Assembly: GCF_041270065.1 (NCBI RefSeq)
Contig: NZ_CP065958.1
Span: 6,324,001-6,388,000, forward strand
Direction of reading: 5' to 3'
Length of the DNA stretch: 64,000 nucleotides
From: Streptomyces fradiae
Lineage (GTDB): Bacteria > Actinomycetota > Actinomycetes > Streptomycetales > Streptomycetaceae
Part shown: one piece after another, positions 18,828 to 26,759 of the stretch
Numbering within the stretch: the stretch's first letter is position 1
How the letters are laid out: every line of letters begins with the position of its first letter
Position numbers and translations under genes: made by a program
The notes under the pieces: generated by a model
The model's database searches: none
What the model was told of the DNA's origin: nothing
What the model saw: the letters and a program-made list of their open reading frames with translations, nothing else

Positions 18828-19838
18828 ATGGCCACCGACCTCATCGGCCGCCACTTCCTCAAGGAGCTGGACTTCACCGCCGAGGAGTTCCGCGGCCTGG
18901 TGGCGCTCGCCGCCGAGCTCAAGGCGGCCAAGAAGGCGGGCGCCGAGGTGCAGCGGCTGCGCGGCCGGAACGTCGCCCTGATCTTCGAGAAGACCTCCAC
19001 CCGCACCCGCTGCGCCTTCGAGGTCGCCGCCGCCGATCAGGGCGCCGCCACCACCTACCTCGACCCGTCCGGCTCGCAGATCGGGCACAAGGAGTCCATG
19101 AAGGACACCGCCCGGGTGCTCGGCCGGATGTTCGACGGCATCGAGTACCGGGGCGACAGCCAGACCGCCGTCGAGGAGCTCGCCGCGTACGCCGGCGTCC
19201 CGGTCTTCAACGGGCTCACCGACGACTGGCACCCCACCCAGATGCTCGCGGACGTCCTCACCATGACCGAGCACTGCGCCAAGCCGCTCGACGCCATGAC
19301 CTTCGCCTACCTCGGCGACGCCCGCTTCAACATGGGCAACTCCTATCTGGTCACCGGCGCCCTGCTCGGCATGGACGTCCGGCTCGTCGCGCCCAAGGAG
19401 TATTGGCCGGCCGAGTCCTTCGTCGCCGAGGCGCACCGCCTCGCGGAGACCAGCGGCGCGAAGATCACCCTCACCGAGGACGTCACGGAGGGCGTGCGCG
19501 GCGCCGACTTCGTCGCCACCGACGTGTGGGTCTCGATGGGGGAGCCCAAGGAGGTCTGGGACGAGCGGATCGCCGCCCTCGGCCCGTACGCCGTGACCAT
19601 GGACGTGCTGCGCGCCACCGGCAACCCGGACGTCAAGTTCCTGCACTGCCTGCCGGCCTTCCACGACCTCGGCACCGCCGTCGGCCGGGACATCCACGCC
19701 CGCCACGGACTGACCGAACTGGAGGTCTCCGACGAGGTCTTCGAGTCGGCGCACTCGGTCGTCTTCGACGAGGCGGAGAACCGGATGCACACCATCAAGG
19801 CCGTCATGGTGGCGACCATGGGCGACCCCGTCGCCTAG
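18828..19838 (+). CDS. argF: Ornithine carbamoyltransferase
   Basis: A 336-residue protein that makes citrulline from ornithine and carbamoyl phosphate. The carbamoyl phosphate loop STRTR lies near residue 56, a His-rich active-site segment ([11 protein letters not shown]) in the middle, and the ornithine-binding HCLPAFHD loop near 271. The ATG follows an AGGAGCG site. A promoter with an ARG-box-like palindrome lies just upstream, which favours an arginine-biosynthetic role, although its neighbour is the catabolic arginine deiminase. From memory, the main Streptomyces arg cluster lacks argF, so this could be the sole copy. If it worked mainly in catabolism, arcB would be the better name. A strong inverted repeat that includes its stop codon ends transcription. 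Confidence 0.93.
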   Translation: MATDLIGRHFLKELDFTAEEFRGLVALAAELKAAKKAGAEVQRLRGRNVALIFEKTSTRTRCAFEVAAADQGAATTYLDPSGSQIGHKESMKDTARVLGRMFDGIEYRGDSQTAVEELAAYAGVPVFNGLTDDWHPTQMLADVLTMTEHCAKPLDAMTFAYLGDARFNMGNSYLVTGALLGMDVRLVAPKEYWPAESFVAEAHRLAETSGAKITLTEDVTEGVRGADFVATDVWVSMGEPKEVWDERIAALGPYAVTMDVLRATGNPDVKFLHCLPAFHDLGTAVGRDIHARHGLTELEVSDEVFESAHSVVFDEAENRMHTIKAVMVATMGDPVA

Positions 19839-19873
19839 GGCCTGTCCGGCGGATCAGGGGCGGACAGGCCCTA
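19836..19873. terminator. Bidirectional hairpin terminator between argF and the merR gene
   Basis: A perfect 13-base-pair stem (TAGGGCCTGTCCG with its reverse complement) encloses a 12-base loop. The stem contains both the TAG stop codon of argF and the stop codon of the convergent merR gene. No T-run follows, as is usual for Streptomyces terminators. Confidence 0.8.
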
Positions 19874-20302
19874 GGGCTCGCCGACCCGCGTGGCTCCGGC
19901 CGTCGCCACGGCGCCGATCGCCCGCTTGAAGTCCGGGCAGTCGACGATCGGTTCGTGCGTGCAGCCGGCCGCGTGCCGCAGGCTGTCCCGCAGCCGCGTC
20001 AGGCGGCCGATCTGTTCGTCCAGGTCCTCGGCCCTCGCGGCCATCCGCTCCCGCAGGTCCCCGTCCGACGGCCGCGCCGCCAGGAAGCGGCCGATCTCGG
20101 CGACCGACAGCCCGGCGCTGCGCGCGCACGTGATGAGGCCGAGGCGCTCCAGGACCTCCGGCCGGTACGTGCGCCGCAGGCCGTTGCGGCCCGCGGGGGT
20201 GATGAGCCCCTTCTTCTCGTAGAAGCGCAGCGCCGAGGCCGCGAGCCCGGAGCGCCGGGCGACCTCGGCGATGTCGAGCAGCGGATGCGGATCGTCCTGC
20301 AC
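19871..20302 (-). CDS. MerR-family transcriptional regulator
   Basis: A 143-residue regulator with an N-terminal winged-helix DNA-binding domain (LLDIAEVARRSGLAASALRF followed by YEKKGLI and RTY), a helical dimerisation segment, and a C-terminal tail with two Cys residues (AAGCTHEP and VDCPDF). That Cys pattern (SoxR- or CueR-like positions) could bind metal or sense redox state. I chose the GTG at 20302 because GGGAGG lies five bases upstream; longer in-frame starts would run into the divergent gene. It is divergent from a hydrolase gene whose promoter has the stretched spacing and central palindrome typical of MerR targets, so it probably activates that gene. Confidence 0.85.
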   Translation of the reverse strand: MQDDPHPLLDIAEVARRSGLAASALRFYEKKGLITPAGRNGLRRTYRPEVLERLGLITCARSAGLSVAEIGRFLAARPSDGDLRERMAARAEDLDEQIGRLTRLRDSLRHAAGCTHEPIVDCPDFKRAIGAVATAGATRVGEP

Positions 20303-20334
20303 GACTGCCTCCCGGGGCCGGTCTCCGACCGGCC

Positions 20335-20372
20335 TTGACTTGAAGCGCGGTTCAAGACGCAGCCTAGTCGGC
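20335..20372 (+). promoter_or_regulatory. MerR-type promoter of the divergent hydrolase gene
   Basis: TTGACT at 20335-20340 can serve as the -35 element. The palindrome CTTGAA-6-TTCAAG (20339-20356) lies in the spacer, and AGCCTA at 20361-20366 could be the -10, giving a 20-base spacing. MerR regulators act on exactly such overlong spacers. Transcription would begin about at the ATG at 20373, so the mRNA is probably leaderless. Confidence 0.6.
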
Positions 20373-21248
20373 ATGAAGATCCATCACCTGAACTGCGGGT
20401 CGGTCCGCACGATCGACGCCACCTACGACGGCCCCGCTCCCGCGCCCGCCGTCAACCACTGCCTGCTCGTGGAGACCGACCGCGACGGGCTGGTCCTGGT
20501 CGAGACCGGTCTCGGGCTCGGCGACGTCCGCGACCCCGGGGGCACGCTCGGGGCCGACTGGGTCGAGCTGGCCGCGCCGGTGCTCGACGAGGCGGAGACC
20601 GCGATCCGTCAGGTCGCCCGTCTCGGGTACGACCCCGCTGACGTGCGCCACATCCTGGTGACCCACCTGGACGTGGACCACTGCGGCGGCCTGCCCGACT
20701 TCCCCGGCGCCCGGGTCCACGTACTGGCCGACGAGCTTGCCGCCGCCCGCGCCGAGGGCCCGAGCCGCCGCTACCGCCCGTGCCACTGGGCCCACGAGCC
20801 CCACTGGGTCACGTACGACACCGACGCCGCCACCCTTGCCGACGTCGCCGAGGACTGGTTCGGCTTCGCCTCGCTCCCGCCGCGCGGCCTGCCGCCCGAG
20901 TTCCGGCTGGTCCCGCTCGGCGGCCACACCGCCGGCCACACCGGGATCGCCGTGCACCGGGGCGACCGCTGGCTGCTGCACTGCGGCGACGCGTACTACT
21001 ACCACCGCGAGATGGGGGAGACGAAGGAACCCCACCCGCTCCTCGACGTCGTCCAGACGAGCTCCGAGGTCCACCGGGACCTGCGGCTCGGCACCCAGGC
21101 CCGGCTGCGTGAGCTGGTCCGCGCACACGCGGACGAGGTCGAGGTCTTCTCGGCGCACGACCCCTGGGAGTTCGCCCACTTCGGTCCGACCGCCGGCCCG
21201 ACCGTCAGCCCGACGGCCGGCGCTGCGCCGGCACCGCCGGGAGCGTGA
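20373..21248 (+). CDS. Metallo-beta-lactamase-fold hydrolase (lactonase-like)
   Basis: A 291-residue metallohydrolase. The zinc-binding motif HLDVDHCGG lies near residue 94, the second His appears in GGHTAGHTG near 190, the bridging Asp in HCGDAYYY near 205 and the last His in SAHDPWEF near 258. This spacing matches the MBL-fold lactonase and glyoxalase II-like group. The substrate cannot be told from sequence. The last 20 residues are Pro/Ala/Gly-rich and lie in DNA that overlaps the convergent ATPase gene by 44 bases. No ribosome binding site is visible and the promoter sits directly on the ATG, which fits leaderless expression controlled by the divergent MerR protein. Confidence 0.85.
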   Translation: MKIHHLNCGSVRTIDATYDGPAPAPAVNHCLLVETDRDGLVLVETGLGLGDVRDPGGTLGADWVELAAPVLDEAETAIRQVARLGYDPADVRHILVTHLDVDHCGGLPDFPGARVHVLADELAAARAEGPSRRYRPCHWAHEPHWVTYDTDAATLADVAEDWFGFASLPPRGLPPEFRLVPLGGHTAGHTGIAVHRGDRWLLHCGDAYYYHREMGETKEPHPLLDVVQTSSEVHRDLRLGTQARLRELVRAHADEVEVFSAHDPWEFAHFGPTAGPTVSPTAGAAPAPPGA

Positions 21249-21663
21249 ACCAGACCGCCTTGCCGTGCGGGGTGGGGCGGTGTCCGCAGGCGATGCTCAG
21301 CGCGCGGATCAGCAGCAGCCCGCGGCCGTGCTCCTGCCAGGGGTCGACCGGCATGGCCGGATCGGGGCAGATCAGGTCGCCGGGCGTGGCAGGGCCGCCG
21401 TCGTGGACCTCGATCTGGCAGCCGCCGCCGGGGGCCGGAAGCAGCTCGACGACCAGCTCGATCGGCTCGTCGCCGGGGGTGTGCTCGACGGCGTTGGCGA
21501 CGAGTTCGGCGGTCAGCAGCTCGGCCGTGTCGCTGTCGGCGGCGGCCTGTGCGGGGCCTTCGATGGCGGTGAGGGCGGTACGGACGAGGGCGCGGGCGAT
21601 CGGTACGGCGGCCGTGGTGTGCGGCAGCCGCACCCGCCAGGAGAGTTCGGACACTTCGGACAC
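21205..21663 (-). CDS. ATP-binding anti-sigma-factor-like protein (HATPase_c_2)
   Basis: A 152-residue single-domain protein of the GHKL ATPase fold that is very common in Streptomyces as RsbW/SpoIIAB-like regulators. It has the N-box AELVANAVEHT near residue 53, the VHDGGP G1 box near 88 and the HGRGLLLIRALS G2 box near 113. It probably binds ATP and acts as an anti-sigma factor or kinase of an anti-sigma antagonist. The GTG start at 21663 begins a repeated VSE-VSE. It has no adjacent sigma or antagonist gene. Its 3' end overlaps the convergent hydrolase gene by 44 bases. Confidence 0.85.
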   Translation of the reverse strand: MSEVSELSWRVRLPHTTAAVPIARALVRTALTAIEGPAQAAADSDTAELLTAELVANAVEHTPGDEPIELVVELLPAPGGGCQIEVHDGGPATPGDLICPDPAMPVDPWQEHGRGLLLIRALSIACGHRPTPHGKAVWFTLPAVPAQRRPSG

Positions 21664-21860
21664 GGTGGGGGTTCCGTTCGGGCGGTTCGTGGGGGTGGAC
21701 GGGCGTGGGGGTGGGGGGGCGACGTCCTGGTTTCAACCTTACGGAGTCAAAAATCTGGATACAGAGGCGGTCGCCCGCTTTGGTGTGGACCAGCGTCCGG
21801 GACGTTCGGCAGGGTCAAGGGGCGCGCCGAGAGTCGATCGGCACGTGCTATCGCGTACTC

Positions 21861-21873
21861 GTGACGACAGTCA
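21861..21873 (+). promoter_or_regulatory. Operator-like element shared by both aromatic-degradation operons
   Basis: The 13-base sequence GTGACGACAGTCA, with TGAC/GTCA half-sites, is repeated exactly at 29385-29397, in front of the acyl-CoA dehydrogenase gene of the same pathway. Here it lies 70 bases before the enoyl-CoA hydratase ATG and could overlap a -35 element, with GATACC near 21883 as the -10. The local PaaX regulator is the natural candidate to bind it. Confidence 0.55.
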
Positions 21874-21904
21874 CACATGAGTGATACCCTCCTGGAGGTG
21901 ATGC

Positions 21905-21916
21905 CGTACCGGTACG
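21905..21916. promoter_or_regulatory. Perfect 12-base palindrome in the hydratase leader
   Basis: CGTACCGGTACG reads the same on both strands. It lies between the shared 13-base element and the ribosome binding site of the enoyl-CoA hydratase gene. It may be a second operator half or chance; GTAC-rich palindromes are not rare in this genome type. Confidence 0.25.
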
Positions 21917-21942
21917 TGCACACAACAGGGAGGTCCTCCCGA

Positions 21943-22770
21943 ATGAGCCCCTTCACCGGCTCCGCGACCCGGACCGAACGCTGGCGGCACCTGCGCCTGA
22001 CCGTCGACGACGGGGTCGCCACGATCACCCTCGCCCGCCCCGAGAAGCTGAACGCGCTCACCTTCGGCGCCTACGCCGATCTGCGCGACCTGCTCGCCGA
22101 ACTCTCCCGGGAGCGCGCCGTCCGCGCCCTCGTCCTCGGCGGCGAGGGGCGCGGCTTCTGCTCCGGCGGCGACGTCGACGAGATCATCGGCGCCACCCTC
22201 TCCATGGACACCGCCCAGCTCCTCGACTTCAACCGGATGACCGGGCAGACCGTCCGCGCGCTGCGCGAGTGCCCCTTCCCGGTCATCGCCGCCGTCCACG
22301 GCGTCGCCGCCGGCGCCGGGGCCGTGCTCGCCCTCGCCGCCGACTTCCGGGTCGCCGACCCCACCGCCCGCTTCGCCTTCCTCTTCACCCGGGTCGGCCT
22401 CTCCGGCGGCGACATGGGCGCCGCCTATCTCCTTCCCCGGGTCGTCGGCCTCGGCCACGCCACCCGCCTCCTCATGCTCGGCGACCCCGTCGGCGCCGCC
22501 GAGGCCGAACGCATCGGCCTGATCAGCGAACTCACCGAGGAGGGCGCCGCCGACCAGCGCGCCGCGCTGCTCGCCCGCCGCCTCGCCGAGGGGCCCGCCC
22601 TCGCCCACGCCCAGACCAAGGCCCTGCTCACCGCCGAGCTCGACATGCCGCTCGCCGCCTCCGTCGAGATGGACGCCGCCACCCAGGCGCTGCTCATGCA
22701 CGGCGAGGACTACGCCGAGTTCCATGCCGCCTTCACCGAGAAACGCCCCGCGAAGTGGCGGGGACGGTGA
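21943..22770 (+). CDS. Enoyl-CoA hydratase/isomerase family protein
   Basis: A 275-residue crotonase-fold enzyme. The oxyanion-hole segments are visible: GRGFCSGGDVDEI near residue 68 and the VHGVAAGAGAVLALAADFRVA segment near 110. I chose the ATG at 21943 because AGGGAGG lies about ten bases upstream. An ATG at 21877 would add 22 residues but has no such site and lies on the promoter. It is coupled by a GTGA overlap to the bifunctional aromatic-CoA hydroxylase/reductase, so it probably hydrates or opens the ring-reduced CoA intermediate in 2-aminobenzoyl-CoA or related breakdown. The exact substrate is inferred from the cluster. Confidence 0.85.
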   Translation: MSPFTGSATRTERWRHLRLTVDDGVATITLARPEKLNALTFGAYADLRDLLAELSRERAVRALVLGGEGRGFCSGGDVDEIIGATLSMDTAQLLDFNRMTGQTVRALRECPFPVIAAVHGVAAGAGAVLALAADFRVADPTARFAFLFTRVGLSGGDMGAAYLLPRVVGLGHATRLLMLGDPVGAAEAERIGLISELTEEGAADQRAALLARRLAEGPALAHAQTKALLTAELDMPLAASVEMDAATQALLMHGEDYAEFHAAFTEKRPAKWRGR

Positions 22771-25061
22771 CCCCCGTGCCGTCCCCCCGGCCCCTCCGCG
22801 TCGCCGTCATCGGCGGCGGCCCCGGCGGCCTCTACACTGCCGCGCTGCTCAAGCGCGGCGACCCGGCCCGCGAGGTCACCGTCTGGGAGCGCAACGCCCC
22901 CGACGACACCTTCGGCTTCGGCGTCGTCCTCTCCGACGAGACCCTCGGCGGCATCGAGGACGCCGACCCGGCCGTCCACGACCGGCTCCGCCGTGAACTC
23001 GTCCACTGGGACGACGTCCATGTCGTCCACCGCGGCCGGCTGCTCACCTCCACCGGCCACGGCTTCGCCGCCCTCGGCCGCCGCCGTCTCCTGGAGCTGC
23101 TCCACGCCCGCTGCGCCGAGCTCGGCGTACGGCTCCGCTTCCGCACCGAGGCCCCGCCCGCGGCCGAACTCGCCGCCTCGTACGACCTGGTCGTCGCCGC
23201 CGACGGCGTGCACAGCCGCACCCGCGAGGCGCACGCGGACGTCTTCCGGCCCACCCTCACCACCCACCGCTGCCGCTACATCTGGCTCGCCGCCGACTTC
23301 GCCCTCGACGCCTTCCGCTTCGAGATCGCCGAGACCGAGCACGGCGTGATGCAGCTCCACGCCTACCCGTACTCCGCCGACTCCTCCACCGTCATCGTCG
23401 AGATGCGCGAGGAGGTCTGGCGGGCCGCCGGCTTCGACGAGATCGAGGAGTCCGAGGGGGAGGGCGAGGCAGGAGCCGAGTCCGCCGCCCGCTGCGCCAA
23501 GATCTTCGCCGAGGCCCTGCACGGACGCGCGCTGCGCTCCAACAAGTCCGCCTGGACCGCCTTCCGCACCGTCGTCAACGCCCGCTGGTCGCACGGCAAC
23601 ACGGTCCTCCTCGGCGACGCCGCCCACACCGCGCACTTCTCCATCGGCTCCGGCACCAAGCTCGCCGTCGAGGACGCCGTCGCCCTCGCCGCCGCCGTCG
23701 ACCGGCATCCCGACCTCACGGACGCGCTGGCGGCGTACGAGGCCGAGCGCCGCCCGGTCGTCGAGTCCACCCAGCGGGCCGCCGCCGCGAGCCTGCGCTG
23801 GTTCGAGGAGATCGCCGGCCAACTCGACCGGCCGCCCCGCCAGTTCGCGTTCAACCTGCTCACCCGCAGCCGCCGGGTCACCCACGACAACCTGCGGCTG
23901 CGCGACCCCGCCTTCACCGCCGCCGTCGAGACCGAGTTCGGCTGCCCGCCCGGCACCCCGCCCATGTTCACCCCCTTCCGGCTCGGCGGCCTCACCCTGC
24001 GCAACCGGGTCGTCGTCTCGCCCATGGACCTGTACGTCGCCGAGGACGGCGTTCCCGGCGACTTCCACCTCGTCCACCTCGGCGCCCGTGCCCTCGGCGG
24101 CGCCGGCCTGGTCATGACCGAGATGGTCTGCGTGAGCGAGCGGGGCCGGATCACCCCCGGCTGCACCGGCCTGTGGACCGACGAGCAGGCCGGCGCCTGG
24201 GCCCGGATCACCGCCTTCGTGCACGCGCAGGCCCCCGGTACCGCGATCGGCGTCCAACTCGGCCACTCCGGTCGCAAGGGCTCCACCCGCCGCATGTGGG
24301 AGGGCATCGACCAGCCCCTGCCGGACGGCAACTGGCCCCTGGTCGCCGCCTCCCCGCTCCCGTACCGCCCCGGCGTCAACCAGACCCCGCAGACCCTCGA
24401 CCGGGCCGGACTCACCGCCGTGCGCGAGGAGTTCACCGCCGCCGCCCGGCGGGCCGCCCGGGCCGGCTTCGACCTGCTCGAACTGCACTGCGCCCACGGC
24501 TATCTGCTCTCCGGCTTCCTCTCCCCGCTCACCAACCACCGCACCGACGCCTACGGCGGCGACCTCGCCGGCCGGCTGCGTTTCCCCCTGGAGGTCTTCG
24601 ACGCGGTACGGGAGGTGTGGCCGGCCGACCGGCCGCTCACCGTCCGGATCTCCGCCACCGACTGGGCCGAGGGCGGCACCACCGCCGAGGACGCCGTCGA
24701 GATCGCCCGCGCCTTCGCCGCGCACGGCGCCGCCGCCCTGGACGTCTCCACCGGACAGGTGGTCCCCGAGGAGCGCCCCGAGTTCGGGCGCTCGTACCAG
24801 ACCCCGTACGCCGACCGGATCCGCAGCGCCCTCGGAGTCCCGGTGATCGCGGTCGGCGCGATCTCCTCCTGGGACGACGTGAACTCCCTCCTCCTGGCCG
24901 GCCGCGCCGACCTCTGCGCCCTCGCCCGCCCCCACCTCTACGACCCGCACTGGACCCTGCACGCCGCCGCCGAACAGGGCTACGAGGGCCCGGCGGCGCC
25001 GTGGCCCGCGCCGTACCGGGCGGGCAGCCGCCGCCCGCCGACGGGTCGCAAGGACGTCTGA
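22767..25061 (+). CDS. Bifunctional aromatic-CoA hydroxylase/reductase (2-aminobenzoyl-CoA or salicylyl-CoA type)
   Basis: A 764-residue fusion. The first half is a flavin-dependent aromatic hydroxylase: Rossmann motif VAVIGGGPGGLYTA at residue 11, the DG motif VVAADGVHSRTREA near 140 and the GDAAHTAHFSIGSG motif near 285. The second half, from about residue 400, is an Old Yellow Enzyme-type NADPH:flavin oxidoreductase: FTPFRLGGLTLRNRVVVSPM, the His/Gln-rich GVQLGHSGRKG segment and SPLTNHRTDAYGG. This architecture is that of 2-aminobenzoyl-CoA monooxygenase/reductase, known from aerobic anthranilate degradation in Azoarcus; related proteins are annotated as salicylyl-CoA 5-hydroxylase/oxidoreductase. 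It would hydroxylate and then reduce the ring of the CoA thioester. It starts at a GTG overlapping the hydratase stop. Confidence 0.88.
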   Translation: MTPVPSPRPLRVAVIGGGPGGLYTAALLKRGDPAREVTVWERNAPDDTFGFGVVLSDETLGGIEDADPAVHDRLRRELVHWDDVHVVHRGRLLTSTGHGFAALGRRRLLELLHARCAELGVRLRFRTEAPPAAELAASYDLVVAADGVHSRTREAHADVFRPTLTTHRCRYIWLAADFALDAFRFEIAETEHGVMQLHAYPYSADSSTVIVEMREEVWRAAGFDEIEESEGEGEAGAESAARCAKIFAEALHGRALRSNKSAWTAFRTVVNARWSHGNTVLLGDAAHTAHFSIGSGTKLAVEDAVALAAAVDRHPDLTDALAAYEAERRPVVESTQRAAAASLRWFEEIAGQLDRPPRQFAFNLLTRSRRVTHDNLRLRDPAFTAAVETEFGCPPGTPPMFTPFRLGGLTLRNRVVVSPMDLYVAEDGVPGDFHLVHLGARALGGAGLVMTEMVCVSERGRITPGCTGLWTDEQAGAWARITAFVHAQAPGTAIGVQLGHSGRKGSTRRMWEGIDQPLPDGNWPLVAASPLPYRPGVNQTPQTLDRAGLTAVREEFTAAARRAARAGFDLLELHCAHGYLLSGFLSPLTNHRTDAYGGDLAGRLRFPLEVFDAVREVWPADRPLTVRISATDWAEGGTTAEDAVEIARAFAAHGAAALDVSTGQVVPEERPEFGRSYQTPYADRIRSALGVPVIAVGAISSWDDVNSLLLAGRADLCALARPHLYDPHWTLHAAAEQGYEGPAAPWPAPYRAGSRRPPTGRKDV

Positions 25062-25095
25062 CGTCTGAGGTTCGCTCGGCGAGGCGGTGATCGAC

Positions 25096-25123
25096 TTGAT
25101 AGGCAAGTCGGTGCTTGCCTATC
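25096..25123. promoter_or_regulatory. Promoter and palindromic operator of the ArsR gene
   Basis: A perfect inverted repeat, GATAGGCAAG-6-CTTGCCTATC (25098-25123). TTGATA (25096-25101) and CCTATC (25118-25123) form a plausible -35/-10 pair with 16-base spacing. The start codon of the ArsR gene lies 9 bases past the palindrome, so transcription probably starts at or near the GTG. This fits autorepression by the ArsR protein. Confidence 0.7.
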
Positions 25124-25131
25124 GTGGAGTC

Positions 25132-25461
25132 GTGGCGGACGATGACGACGAACTCTTCAAGGCGCTGGCCGACCCCACCCGCCGGATCGTCCTCGACGAG
25201 CTGGCGGAGCGGGACGGACAGTCCCTCTTCGAGATCTGCGCGCGCCTCGCGACCCGGCACGGCCTGGGCATCTCCCGGCAGGGAGTCAGCCAGCACCTCG
25301 CCGTCCTGGAGGCCGCGGGCCTGGTCACCACCCGGCGCGAGGGCCGCTACAAGTTCCACGACCTGAACACCGAGCCGCTGCGACGCATCGCGACCCGGTG
25401 GCTCGCACCCCCCGACTCCCCTCCCCGCACCCCTCCCCACACTCCGGAGCGCACCCCATGA
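25132..25461 (+). CDS. ArsR-family transcriptional regulator
   Basis: A 109-residue winged-helix repressor. DELFKALADPTRRIVLDELA at the N-terminus is the classic ArsR opening, followed by the recognition helix region ISRQGVSQHLAVLEAAGLV and the wing TTRREGRYKFHDLN. No metal-binding CxC motif is visible, so it likely senses another ligand. The GTG at 25132 is preferred to a longer in-frame start because the longer version would translate the operator. It is coupled by ATGA overlap to a glyoxalase-fold gene, a common pairing in actinobacteria. It is a self-contained unit that interrupts the aromatic pathway cluster. Confidence 0.85.
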   Translation: MADDDDELFKALADPTRRIVLDELAERDGQSLFEICARLATRHGLGISRQGVSQHLAVLEAAGLVTTRREGRYKFHDLNTEPLRRIATRWLAPPDSPPRTPPHTPERTP

Positions 25462-25847
25462 GGATCAACCTGACCAGCGTCTTCGTCGACGAGCAGGACA
25501 AGGCCCTGCGCTTCTACACCGAGGTGCTCGGCTTCGTGAAGAAGACCGAGGTCCCGCTCGGCGAGCACAGCTGGCTCACCGTCGTCTCGCCGGAGGACCC
25601 CGACGGCGTCGAACTGGTCCTGGAGCCCAACCAGCACCCCGCCGCCAAGGCCTACCAGGACGCGCTCGCCGCCGACGGCATCCCGGTGAACTCCTTCGCC
25701 GTCGACGACGTGCACGCCGAGTTCGCGCGGCTGAGCGCGCTGGGCGTCCGCTTCACCCAGGAACCGGTCGACATGGGCCCGGTCACCACCGCGATCCTCG
25801 ACGACACCTGCGGCAACCTGCTCCAGATCGCCGAGTACAAGGACTGA
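25458..25847 (+). CDS. VOC/glyoxalase-fold protein
   Basis: A 129-residue protein of the vicinal oxygen chelate superfamily with two paired beta-alpha-beta-beta-beta modules: an opening NLTSVFVDEQDKALRFYTEV, the DGVELVLEPNQHP segment, and the closing VTTAILDDTCGNLLQI. Members bind a metal and act as glyoxalases, dioxygenases or resistance proteins; no specific substrate can be assigned. It is translated with the ArsR regulator (ATGA overlap) and is therefore its most likely regulated target. Confidence 0.85.
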   Translation: MRINLTSVFVDEQDKALRFYTEVLGFVKKTEVPLGEHSWLTVVSPEDPDGVELVLEPNQHPAAKAYQDALAADGIPVNSFAVDDVHAEFARLSALGVRFTQEPVDMGPVTTAILDDTCGNLLQIAEYKD

Positions 25848-25868
25848 CCGACGAGGGAGGCGGCCGGC

Positions 25869-26267
25869 ATGACCGAACCGCTACCGCTCTACTACGTCGA
25901 CCGCTCCGACGTCCGCCCGGGCGGGCTCGACGAGCTGCGCGCCGGGATGCGCGATCTGGCCGCGTTCGTCGAGGAGCGCGAGCCGAGGCTGCTCGCGTAC
26001 CACTTCTACCTCGACGACTCCGCCGCCACGATGAGCGTGGTGGCCGTCCACCCCGACTCGGCGTCCCTGGAGCTCCACCTGGAGCTCGGCGGCCCGAAGT
26101 TCCGCGCCCTCGGCGCGCACCTCCGGCTGCGCACCATCGACGTGTACGGCCGCCCGAGCCCGGCGGTCGTGACCCGGCTCCGCGCGAAGGCGGAGCTGCT
26201 GGGCGGGCCCGAGGCCACGCTCACCCTGCACACCCACGAGGCGGGCTTCAGCCGCCTGGGCGGCTAG
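25869..26267 (+). CDS. Small protein, possible ABM-like alpha/beta fold
   Basis: A 132-residue cytoplasmic protein preceded by a GAGGGAGG site. It begins LPLYYVDRSDVRPGGLDELRAG and contains a helix, then LLAYHFYLDDSAATMSVVAVHPDS, a pattern resembling the ferredoxin-like ABM (antibiotic biosynthesis monooxygenase) fold. I do not recognise the family with certainty. It follows the glyoxalase gene by 21 bases in the same direction and may be co-transcribed with the ArsR unit. Confidence 0.6.
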   Translation: MTEPLPLYYVDRSDVRPGGLDELRAGMRDLAAFVEEREPRLLAYHFYLDDSAATMSVVAVHPDSASLELHLELGGPKFRALGAHLRLRTIDVYGRPSPAVVTRLRAKAELLGGPEATLTLHTHEAGFSRLGG

Positions 26268-26336
26268 CAGGGCTTGTACCGTACGGGCCTGGCGCCGGCA
26301 TCGGCCGTATGGACCCGGTGCCTGCCCCCCCGTACG

Positions 26337-26759
26337 TCACACCGGCACCCAGGCCGGCCACCACGGCGGCACATTGCTCGCCGGGCACAGCCCCGAGTCG
26401 CCCGGATAGCCGGCCGGTGTGCCCTGGACGGCCAGGTAGGCCCAGCTGAGCAGCAGGACCACGGTGAGCACGGCCACCAGCTGGGCCGAGGCGCGCGCCG
26501 GCCGGGATGCCCGTAGGGAGAGCCGGCGGGCCAGGACGGCGGCCCCCAGGGCGGCCGCCACGGTCACACCGGACAGGACCACGAACTCGACGAGGTGGAC
26601 GAGCCGGTGCGGGGGCTCCCAGGCCGCGTCGCAGTAGGCGCGGGCGCGCGCAGCGAGCGCGCTCGCTGCGAAGGCGCCGGCCAGGCCCACCGGCACCGTC
26701 GCCGACCAGGCCAGCTTCTGCCACCGGGAGACCGCGCGCGGCGGGGTGTGTGCGCTCAT
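26337..26759 (-). CDS. Small integral membrane protein of unknown function
   Basis: A 140-residue protein with three or four hydrophobic helices (residues about 12-35, 48-75, 82-108) and a C-terminal segment rich in Pro and Trp (SNVPPWWPAWVPV). The start ATG overlaps the stop of the PaaX-like regulator gene, so they are co-translated. I do not recognise the family. It might be a small permease component or an accessory for uptake of the aromatic substrate, but nothing in the sequence proves this. Confidence 0.7.
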   Translation of the reverse strand: MSAHTPPRAVSRWQKLAWSATVPVGLAGAFAASALAARARAYCDAAWEPPHRLVHLVEFVVLSGVTVAAALGAAVLARRLSLRASRPARASAQLVAVLTVVLLLSWAYLAVQGTPAGYPGDSGLCPASNVPPWWPAWVPV

